Shown here piece after piece: positions 1-4,787 of a stretch of 7,521 nucleotides of DNA. Location: positions 1 through 7,521 of the forward strand of contig JBKHJB010000112.1 of NCBI GenBank assembly GCA_046538345.1, in the 5' to 3' direction. The stretch comes from PUND01 sp046538345. GTDB lineage: Bacteria > Planctomycetota > Phycisphaerae > SM23-33. How positions within the stretch are numbered: the first letter of the stretch is position 1; every line of letters starts with the position of its first letter. The translations under genes and the position numbers were made by a program. The notes beneath the pieces were generated by a model. It did no database searches. It was given only the letters and a program-made list of their open reading frames with translations, and was not told where the DNA came from.

Positions 1-819
1 CTACTTCTTCAATACGCACACGGCCGAGCGCGCCTTTAGCCAAAGCGCGACGCTTTCCATGGCCACTAGCTCGTAATTGCTCCCGGCCGGTCCTATGAAG
101 TCGGTCGTCAGGTCCAGCCCGACCAGTATCGAGGCGAACTGGCGTCCGGAGGCGACCAGCACTCCACCGTTGTCGATCGCCGCTGCCTTTACCACACCGC
201 CGCCGGTAATCTGGCGTACGTGCTCCAACTCGGTCTGATTGCCCTGCGGATAGCGGCGATACAGCAGGTTGTACAGCGACGGCGCCAGCGCCAGCGTGCA
301 AGGCCCGTGGAAGCCCGCCTCGTCGAGCTTGGTGACGGCCGCTATTACGTCGTCGGCGGCTTTTCCGACCTCCTGCCAACTGGACAGGGACGATTTGAGC
401 GCGCCCTTGGCTGTCAGCAGCCCTTCGGCTCCCAGCGACTTCGATCCGTTGAATATAAGCTCGTCTTCCCGGGCCGCGCAGGCGATAGCCGCCTCGGTCG
501 CCGGGGCGAGGTCCATAGGTCCGTTGTCGGCTTCGAAGGCGGCTACGTCGCGCGCCGAGAGCGTGAACTCCCGCTCGATCAACGCCAGGCGAATCGGCTC
601 GCCCGCGGATACGGATACGCTGTCGTCAGCCGGAGAGGTCTCCAGGTGGCTCTCGCCGGCGCCGACGGATCGCACGTCGAAGCCAAGCGGTCCGTCGATG
701 TGCAGCAGCCGACGCGCCGAGAGCCGACCCTTCGCGGCCGATACCACCGACTCGTCTATATGCCGCCAGAGCTTCTCGGAAAAGGGGGCGTCTTCCCGGT
801 GCAGTTTCTCGCCACTCAC
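1..819 (-). CDS. Family 1 encapsulin shell protein (linocin M18/CFP29-like, HK97 fold)
   Basis: The 272-residue product is the subunit of a self-assembling icosahedral protein nanocompartment. The N-terminal helix at residues 6-18 (LHREDAPFSEKLW) followed by the IDGPLGF segment (41-47) is typical of family 1 encapsulins, as are AREDELIFNG (116-125), HGPCTLAL (171-178), the TGGGVVKAAAI stretch (205-215), the LVGLDL segment (232-237) and the C-terminal ES-x-AL-x-L with terminal VCVLKK. Length fits the usual 260-290 residues. The start is GTG at 819-817, preceded by a strong AAAGGAGGAG ribosome site (GGAGG at 830-826, 6 nt spacing); the stop TAG occupies 3-1, so the gene is complete. It is the last of three co-directional genes, 30 nt after the EncFtn-like cargo gene, which is the usual cargo-then-shell order. 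The position equivalent to the flavin-binding Trp of the Thermotoga maritima shell appears to be Arg90. Family assignment is very secure; luminal contents are inferred from the neighbours. Confidence 0.96.
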   Translation of the reverse strand: MSGEKLHREDAPFSEKLWRHIDESVVSAAKGRLSARRLLHIDGPLGFDVRSVGAGESHLETSPADDSVSVSAGEPIRLALIEREFTLSARDVAAFEADNGPMDLAPATEAAIACAAREDELIFNGSKSLGAEGLLTAKGALKSSLSSWQEVGKAADDVIAAVTKLDEAGFHGPCTLALAPSLYNLLYRRYPQGNQTELEHVRQITGGGVVKAAAIDNGGVLVASGRQFASILVGLDLTTDFIGPAGSNYELVAMESVALWLKARSAVCVLKK

Positions 820-825
820 AATACT

Positions 826-833
826 CCTCCTTT
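826..833 (-). promoter_or_regulatory. Strong ribosome binding site for encapsulin (decides the GTG start)
   Basis: On the minus strand AAAGGAGG lies 6 nt before the GTG codon at 819-817. It is the best Shine-Dalgarno match in the operon, which suits a shell protein needed in many more copies than its cargo. Confidence 0.75.
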
Positions 834-849
834 GCCCGCGTGGGGCGGT

Positions 850-1212
850 CTATTCCTTCATGTCTCCGACGCTGGGGACGTCGTCGCTGTCATCGTCCGA
901 GCCGGACTCATCACCGCCAAGACCCTCGGCCATTTCGTTGACCTCCTCGGTGCCGGTGGCGAGGAACTTGTCCTCCTCCGGGTCGAGGATGCTTATCAGC
1001 CGCTGGAACTCGCCGATGTGCTCCCGCTCCTCGTTCGCAATGTCGATAAGGACCTTCTTGGCCAGGGGATTGTCGGTGGCGTCCGCGTGGGACATGTACA
1101 GGTGCACCGCTTCCTCCTCAGCGGCAAGGTTCAGCCGCAGGGCGCGAAGCAGTTCGGAGTCCGACAGCTTGCGTTGTACATTTCCACTGAAGGGGTTCGG
1201 GAAATCAGGCAT
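850..1212 (-). CDS. Encapsulated ferritin-like protein (EncFtn type), putative encapsulin cargo
   Basis: This 120-residue protein is a short two-helix ferritin-like protein of the kind that oligomerises to build a ferroxidase inside encapsulin shells, oxidising Fe(II) for storage. Helix 1 (about residues 17-45) holds E32, E34, H37 and Y39; helix 2 (about 48-76) holds E61, E62 and H65 in an ExxH arrangement. These match, even in numbering, the E32/E62/H65 ferroxidase ligands known from the Rhodospirillum rubrum EncFtn; the neighbouring Trp38 of that protein is Leu here. After a third short helix (77-97) comes a disordered Gly/Ser/Asp-rich linker (99-111) and the tail VPSVGDMKE, which resembles the VGSL-type cargo-loading peptides of family 1 encapsulins. 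The start ATG at 1212 has AAAGGA at 1228-1223. It lies 40 nt after the rubrerythrin-like gene and 30 nt before the shell gene. Family call is from motif recognition; packaging is inferred from tail and synteny. Confidence 0.88.
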   Translation of the reverse strand: MPDFPNPFSGNVQRKLSDSELLRALRLNLAAEEEAVHLYMSHADATDNPLAKKVLIDIANEEREHIGEFQRLISILDPEEDKFLATGTEEVNEMAEGLGGDESGSDDDSDDVPSVGDMKE

Positions 1213-1252
1213 CGTTGTGTAATCCTTTCCTCATTTACCGGGGGCAGTCTGG

Positions 1253-1747
1253 TTACTGTTGGGTATCGGTACCGACTTTTCGTCGCGCTTCGGAAAGCGT
1301 CACCAGGTGGGTCTGCTCCTCGCGGATAAGCTCATCCACCGTGGCGCGGTCCTTCTCGGGCACCAGTGGCCGCATCTCGTTCATCAGCATCAGCGTATCC
1401 CGTTCGTAGCGGGATGCAAGCTCGACGGCTTTGGCGTCGGATTCGCACTTTTCTGCCGCCCGTTCCGCGGCCGATGGGTCCGGAAAGGCCCGGCCGGAAG
1501 TCAAAGCCGACAGGTAGGCCATATACTGCCCGGGATATTCCTCCGGCGTCTTGACGCCGCCCAGGCGGTCGAGCATGTCCTGGAAGCGTTTCTGGTGGAA
1601 CTTTTCCTGCTCGGCGAGGTCCGCGAAAGTTTTCCGCAGACCGCTGTCTTCAACATTGTCCGCGAGTCGGCTGTAGAAGGCCACTCCGCTGCGTTCGTCC
1701 TCCACACCAATCTTGACCAACTCCGCGACTTCGAATTGTTCCGGCAT
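1253..1747 (-). CDS. Rubrerythrin-like ferritin-superfamily diiron protein without rubredoxin domain
   Basis: The 164-residue product is a single four-helix-bundle protein of the rubrerythrin/COG1633 type, expected to bind a diiron centre and to reduce peroxide or oxidise iron in the cytoplasm. All four ligand-bearing helices are visible: E18 with Y25 (EDERSGVAFY), E48xxH51 (EQEKFHQ), E115 (YERDTLMLM) and E143-E144xxH147 (REEQTHL). The region 64-90 between helices 2 and 3 is a longer linker. There is no CxxC pair, so the C-terminal rubredoxin domain of classical rubrerythrins is absent, and there is no signal peptide. It ends in KVGTDTQQ without an obvious cargo-loading tail. ATG at 1747 follows AGGAGA (1756-1751). 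It is the first gene of the encapsulin operon, which suggests a role in iron or peroxide handling alongside the compartment. Which electron donor it uses cannot be told. Confidence 0.87.
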   Translation of the reverse strand: MPEQFEVAELVKIGVEDERSGVAFYSRLADNVEDSGLRKTFADLAEQEKFHQKRFQDMLDRLGGVKTPEEYPGQYMAYLSALTSGRAFPDPSAAERAAEKCESDAKAVELASRYERDTLMLMNEMRPLVPEKDRATVDELIREEQTHLVTLSEARRKVGTDTQQ

Positions 1748-1807
1748 TTCTCTCTCCTGTGGCGGGTCCCGACCAACGCCCGCGTCACCTTTTGAGACCG
1801 GTGCGGG

Positions 1808-1818
1808 GCGCTAAGCGC
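1808..1818. repeat. Small palindrome in the encapsulin operon leader
   Basis: GCGCTAAGCGC is an inverted repeat with 5-bp arms around a single central base. It lies about 60 nt upstream of the rubrerythrin-like start codon and just downstream of the proposed transcription start, where an operator or a short 5' hairpin would sit. No recognisable Fur or PerR box is present. Confidence 0.3.
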
Positions 1819-1849
1819 TTATATGAACAAACCATCGGAATTTCACAAA

Positions 1850-1858
1850 AGTATAGCA
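1850..1858 (-). promoter_or_regulatory. Candidate extended -10 promoter of the encapsulin operon
   Basis: Read on the minus strand, TGC-TATACT (1858-1850) is a good extended -10 element (TGn followed by a 5/6 match to TATAAT). No convincing -35 lies 16-18 nt upstream, which is tolerated by extended -10 promoters. Transcription would begin near 1843, leaving a leader of roughly 95 nt before the ATG at 1747. A weaker alternative is TATAAG at 1823-1818 with TTGTGA at 1848-1843 (19 nt spacer). Confidence 0.45.
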
Positions 1859-1889
1859 GGCCTCCGACCATGAATCCCAGTACAGCAGG
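1850..1889. repeat. Imperfect direct repeat overlapping the operon promoter
   Basis: AGTATAGCAGG at 1850-1860 recurs as AGTACAGCAGG at 1879-1889, 10 of 11 bases identical with a 29-nt offset. On the minus strand both copies read as extended -10-like elements (TGCTATACT and TGCTGTACT). They could be tandem start sites or tandem binding sites for a regulator; chance is possible. Confidence 0.35.
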
Positions 1890-2002
1890 AGGATTTTTCC
1901 GTCGGGTCTGTTTCCTGCGGAGGCGTCTGCGCGGCCTTGGCGCGGTTGAAAATCACCACCGGTTGTGGTCTGCTCTGTCAAGCTTGCCCCCAGGATGAAT
2001 GC

Positions 2003-2007
2003 GGAGG
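2003..2007 (+). promoter_or_regulatory. Ribosome binding site deciding the sulfatase start
   Basis: GGAGG ends 8 nt before the ATG at 2016 and fixes this ATG as the start, giving a protein that begins directly before the first beta strand of the sulfatase fold. Confidence 0.7.
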
Positions 2008-2015
2008 TCCGTTGA

Positions 2016-3365
2016 ATGAGTGCCAAGGAGAATCCGAAGCGGCTGAACGTCATCTGGATTTTCGGCGACCAGCATCGCGGTCAGGCCCTCGGCTGCGCCG
2101 GAGACGCTAACCTCACCACACCGAACATCGACCGCATGGCCACTGAGGGTGTGCACTTCACCCGCGCGGTGTCGGGCTTTCCGCTGTGCTGCCCGTATCG
2201 CGGCTCGCTGATTACCAGCCGCTATCCCCATAAGTGCGTGCCGGGTCACGAATATCCCCTGGACTCGAATCTGCCGACCGTCGCTGCGGCTTTCAGGGAT
2301 GCAGGGTATCACACGGCCTATTTCGGCAAGTGGCATCTCGCCGGCTGGAAGGAGTGCGACGGACGCGCGGCGATGTATATCGTCCCGCCCGAGCAGCGGG
2401 GCGGGTTCGATGTCTGGACAGGTTACGACAACAACAACCGTCAGTGGGACTGCTGGGTCCACGGCGGAGTCGGCGACGAGGCGTTCCACCGCCGGCTGGA
2501 CGGATACGAGACCGACGCCCTGACCGATATGCTCATAGACCACCTCCGCTCCAGGAGCGAAAACGGACAGAGGGACCAGCCGTTCTTCGCTGCGTTGTCG
2601 GTCCAGCCGCCGCACGGTCCGTACGTCGCCCCGGAGAGCTGGATGTCTCGTCACACGCCGGGTGACATACTCCTGCGCCCGAACGTGCCGAACGTCGAGC
2701 GGGTGGTCGCCCAGGCCCGTCGCGAGCTGGCGGGCTACTACGCTCAGATAGAGAACATCGACTGGAACGTCGGGCGAATCCGCCGGGCGCTGGAGGAAAC
2801 CGGACAGGCGGAGAACACGCTGCTGATATTCTTCTCCGACCACGGCGACCAGCACGGCTCGCACGGACAGTTCCACAAGATGAGTCCCTACGAAGAGGCG
2901 ATCCGCGTTCCGATGGTCATCGCCCCGGCCAGGGCGGATTATCGCTTCAAGTCCGCCGCCAGCGGCGTGCCGGTCAACCATGTGGACATGGCGCCGACGA
3001 CGCTGGGGCTTTGCGGCATCGAGACGCCGGAGTGGATGTCAGGAACGGATTATTCCGGGCATTTCATTCGCGGACGCGAGCCGGCGGAGCCGCCGCGCGA
3101 CTCGGCCTATCTTCAGTCCGTCATTCCCACGGGACATGGCGACAGCGTGGACAGGCCGTGGCGGGGCGTGGTGACGCGCGACGGCTGGAAGTACACCGTC
3201 CTGCCCGGGCAGCCGTTCATGATGTTCAACCTTAACGAAGACCCCTACGAGCAGGTGAACCTGGCGTACAACACCCGATTCCGCGCCGAGAGGCGGCGTT
3301 TGCAGGAGCTGCTTGCGGGATGGATTGCCGACACCGACGACGAGTTCGAGCTGCCGGAGGTCTAG
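2016..3365 (+). CDS. Type I (formylglycine-dependent) sulfatase, no signal peptide
   Basis: The 449-residue enzyme belongs to the alkaline-phosphatase-superfamily sulfatases (S1 type), which hydrolyse sulfate esters with a Cys-derived formylglycine and a divalent metal. The first strand NVIWIFGDQHRGQALG (11-26) supplies D18 and Q19 at the metal site. The maturation signature CxPxR is C58-C59-P60-Y61-R62, followed by GSLITS, so C58 is the residue expected to be converted; the usual TG at the end of the signature is T67-S68. Further family residues are K105 and H107 (GKWH), H200 (QPPHGPY), D275-H276-G277-D278 and K288, then YEEAIRVP. Length is normal. The N-terminus MSAKENPKRLN is polar with no Sec, lipoprotein or Tat signal, so the enzyme appears cytoplasmic, unlike many polysaccharide-directed sulfatases of Planctomycetota. 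No formylglycine-generating enzyme is in the window. The natural substrate cannot be deduced; phosphonate or phosphate-ester activity in this superfamily is an alternative. Confidence 0.94.
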   Translation: MSAKENPKRLNVIWIFGDQHRGQALGCAGDANLTTPNIDRMATEGVHFTRAVSGFPLCCPYRGSLITSRYPHKCVPGHEYPLDSNLPTVAAAFRDAGYHTAYFGKWHLAGWKECDGRAAMYIVPPEQRGGFDVWTGYDNNNRQWDCWVHGGVGDEAFHRRLDGYETDALTDMLIDHLRSRSENGQRDQPFFAALSVQPPHGPYVAPESWMSRHTPGDILLRPNVPNVERVVAQARRELAGYYAQIENIDWNVGRIRRALEETGQAENTLLIFFSDHGDQHGSHGQFHKMSPYEEAIRVPMVIAPARADYRFKSAASGVPVNHVDMAPTTLGLCGIETPEWMSGTDYSGHFIRGREPAEPPRDSAYLQSVIPTGHGDSVDRPWRGVVTRDGWKYTVLPGQPFMMFNLNEDPYEQVNLAYNTRFRAERRRLQELLAGWIADTDDEFELPEV

Positions 3366-3370
3366 CGGGC

Positions 3371-3577
3371 ATGACCGGGTCCCACGTGACAATATGGGCG
3401 TTGTGGCTGGGGCTGTTGCTCCTGCCGCTGACGGCCGGTGTTTTCGCGGCGGAGTCCGTAGCAACCGGTAGGTCCATGCCGCGCGCGGCGCGCGTGTGGT
3501 CGTATCTCGGGCGTGGTTTCGCAGTGGCGGCGGCGGTCTGTTTCGCCACAGCGGGACTGCTGTATGTGCTGGGGTAG
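3371..3577 (+). CDS. Small two-helix membrane protein, unknown function
   Basis: The 68-residue product has two hydrophobic segments, about residues 6-27 (rich in Leu/Trp) and 47-67 (rich in Ala/Val), joined by a loop with R34, R38, R41 and nearby R48. By the positive-inside rule the loop should face the cytoplasm with both ends outside. I recognise no family. The ATG at 3371 is chosen because GGAGG (3356-3360), embedded in the last codons of the sulfatase gene, stands 10 nt upstream; an in-frame ATG at 3320 inside the sulfatase gene lacks such support and would add a polar Arg-rich stretch. The gene begins 5 nt after the sulfatase stop, so translation is probably coupled and the two proteins are co-produced. 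Codon use matches the neighbours. It is likely a real gene, but function is unknown. Confidence 0.68.
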   Translation: MTGSHVTIWALWLGLLLLPLTAGVFAAESVATGRSMPRAARVWSYLGRGFAVAAAVCFATAGLLYVLG

Positions 3578-3691
3578 AGCGCCGGCGCGTCGGGAGTGGT
3601 CCTGGTACCTGCCTGGTTGACCGCTCACTGACGTTCGCGGCCAGCAATTCGTCGGGCACAGTCCGACCTACGACTCAGGACAAGCTGTTGC

Positions 3692-4420
3692 CTACTTCTC
3701 GAACCAGCCCATTGGCTTGTTGGGCGCGCCCAGCGGCATCGTGCCGGTCGGGGCGAGCCAGCGGACGGCGTTGGTGATCACCCGCAGCACCTCCGGCTGC
3801 TTGTAGATGGGGAACGTCTCGTGGCCCGGGCGGAAGTAGAACACCTTCCCCGCGCCGCGAGTCCACACGCACCCGCTGCGGAATACTTCTCCGCCGGCGA
3901 AGCTGGAGATGAATATCTGCTCCTCCGGGTGGGGTATGTCGAAGTGCTCGCCGTACATCTCGGTATTTTCGATAATGACGCACTCGTCGATGCCGTCGAC
4001 GATGGGGTGTCCCGGCCGGGTCACCCATAGCACCTCGCGCTCGCCGACTTCCCGCCACTTGAGCTGGCAGGTGGTGCCCATGAGCCGCTTGAAGGGCTTG
4101 GAGAAGTGCCCGCTGTGCAGCACTATCAGGCCCATGCCCTGAAGTACGCGTTTCTGCACGCGGTCCACGATTTCATCGGAGACCTCCCCGTGGGCCATAT
4201 GTGCCCACCACAGCAGCACGTCCGTGGCGTCGAGCTTATCGTCCGTCAGCCCGTGCTCCGGCTCATCGAGGGTGGCCGTTCCGGCCGTGATGCCGTCCTG
4301 GGCGCTGAGGTGCTCCGCGAGGCAGGCATGGATGCCGTCGGGGTACACTTTCTTGACGTCTTCATCCTTCTTCTCATGGCGAAATTCATTCCAGACCGTG
4401 ACGCGCACTTCGCTGCTCAT
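3692..4420 (-). CDS. ThuA-domain protein (trehalose-utilisation-like)
   Basis: The 242-residue protein is a near-canonical, stand-alone member of the ThuA family, which has a class I glutamine-amidotransferase-like fold and in rhizobia is linked to trehalose/sucrose-type disaccharide use; the chemistry of most members is unknown. Characteristic stretches are RVTVWNEFRHEK (6-17), TLDEPEHGL (50-58), LLWWAHMAHGEV (69-80), GLIVLHSGHFSKPFKRLMGT (97-116), the PGHPI turn (136-140), E154-MYGE and GKVFYFRPGHETFP (191-204), then NAVRWLAP (217-224). The sequence is cytoplasmic, with no signal peptide. ATG at 4420 is preceded by AAGGA (4435-4431) at about 10 nt. It is convergent with the sulfatase pair, leaving 114 nt between stops, and divergent from the S41 protease gene, so it appears monocistronic. 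In Planctomycetota-like genomes such genes often accompany carbohydrate catabolism, but nothing here identifies its sugar. Confidence 0.92.
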   Translation of the reverse strand: MSSEVRVTVWNEFRHEKKDEDVKKVYPDGIHACLAEHLSAQDGITAGTATLDEPEHGLTDDKLDATDVLLWWAHMAHGEVSDEIVDRVQKRVLQGMGLIVLHSGHFSKPFKRLMGTTCQLKWREVGEREVLWVTRPGHPIVDGIDECVIIENTEMYGEHFDIPHPEEQIFISSFAGGEVFRSGCVWTRGAGKVFYFRPGHETFPIYKQPEVLRVITNAVRWLAPTGTMPLGAPNKPMGWFEK

Positions 4421-4678
4421 GTCTTATCTTTCCTTATGAAGCCGTGTTGGATTGCTCTTGAGGACGTCGGCCAACTTACCGCGCGTCCGCGGCGGGTCAA
4501 GGTAAAAGGCGGCATCCGAGGCACTTGCCCCGTGGCAGCGGCGTTGATGCGGCGGGGAACGCTTTGAAACACTGAATTTTACGAAACTTTCGCACCGCCG
4601 GCGTGTCGAAGTAGTAGTAACGGCGGGCAGGGCGTTGAGCCGCTAGTTCAGACCCTGCGCGCAATGCGGCAAATGGAG

Positions 4679-4684
4679 TATAAT
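4679..4684 (+). promoter_or_regulatory. Candidate -10 box for the S41 protease gene
   Basis: A perfect TATAAT stands about 104 nt before the GTG start at 4788. No good -35 hexamer lies 16-18 nt upstream (the bases there are GC-rich), so strength is uncertain. If used, transcription starts near 4691 and produces a leader of nearly 100 nt containing the hairpin at 4739-4757. The box overlaps the upstream in-frame ATG at 4683, which argues against that ATG being the start. Confidence 0.4.
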
Positions 4685-4738
4685 GAAACGAGCTTTGACT
4701 TCGATCGTGGTTGATAGTGCTCGATGGTTCGGAAACAT

Positions 4739-4757
4739 CCCCGTTACAGAGACGGGG
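4739..4757 (+). promoter_or_regulatory. GC-rich stem-loop in the S41 protease leader (possible attenuator)
   Basis: CCCCGT (4739-4744) pairs perfectly with ACGGGG (4752-4757) across a 7-nt loop, with a further possible U-G pair inside, and is followed by TTTATT. This looks like a short terminator or attenuator, or a protective 5' hairpin, placed about 20 nt before the GGAG ribosome site. Confidence 0.4.
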
Positions 4758-4787
4758 TTTATTGAAACTCAGCAAATGGAGACACCT

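Larger units (their letters stand above)
4421..4787. other. Divergent intergenic region with promoter and leader elements
   Basis: These 367 bp separate the ThuA-like gene (minus) from the S41 protease gene (plus) and hold no credible gene. Visible elements are the ThuA ribosome site, a weak minus-strand promoter candidate (TTGACC at 4500-4495 with TAAGTT at 4478-4473, 16 nt spacer), a short CGAAA/TTTCG inverted repeat at 4582-4592, a possible CCGCCG/CGGCGG stem (4595-4600 with 4621-4626), TATAAT at 4679-4684, and a GC-rich hairpin at 4739-4757. Confidence 0.6.

Noticed and set aside
220..1329. Long plus-strand open frame (369 codons) opposite the encapsulin genes
   Set aside because: It is antisense to three well-recognised genes, has Arg/Gly-rich low-information composition and no family features; it arises from the high GC content.
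1955..1969. ACCAC/GTGGT inverted repeat upstream of the sulfatase
   Set aside because: Five-bp arms with a 5-nt spacer are expected by chance in GC-rich DNA; no convincing promoter adjoins it (TTGAAA at 1946-1951 has no matching -10).
1748..2015. Fur or PerR box upstream of the iron-related operon
   Set aside because: No AT-rich 7-1-7 or GATAAT-type inverted repeat could be found by eye.
1953..2981. Minus-strand open frame (342 codons) opposite the sulfatase
   Set aside because: Antisense shadow of a gene with intact catalytic motifs; no recognisable domains.
3320..3370. In-frame ATG at 3320 as start of the small membrane protein
   Set aside because: It lies within the sulfatase coding sequence, adds an Arg-rich polar stretch and lacks the well-placed GGAGG that serves ATG 3371.
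3651..3667. GTCGG/CCGAC inverted repeat between the convergent small membrane protein and ThuA genes
   Set aside because: Only 5 bp with a 7-nt loop and no T tract on either strand; too weak to call a terminator.
4497..4775. Minus-strand open frame (92 codons) in the divergent intergenic region
   Set aside because: No ribosome site or recognisable domain, many Arg/Ser/Pro residues, and it would overlap the proposed protease promoter and leader. It contains an ALRAGSELAAQ-like stretch of a kind often seen in spurious translations of noncoding repeats.
4683..4787. ATG at 4683 as the start of the S41 protease
   Set aside because: It overlaps a TATAAT box, the 35 extra residues would precede and disrupt a good signal peptide, and they span a perfect hairpin; GTG 4788 has a well-spaced GGAG.
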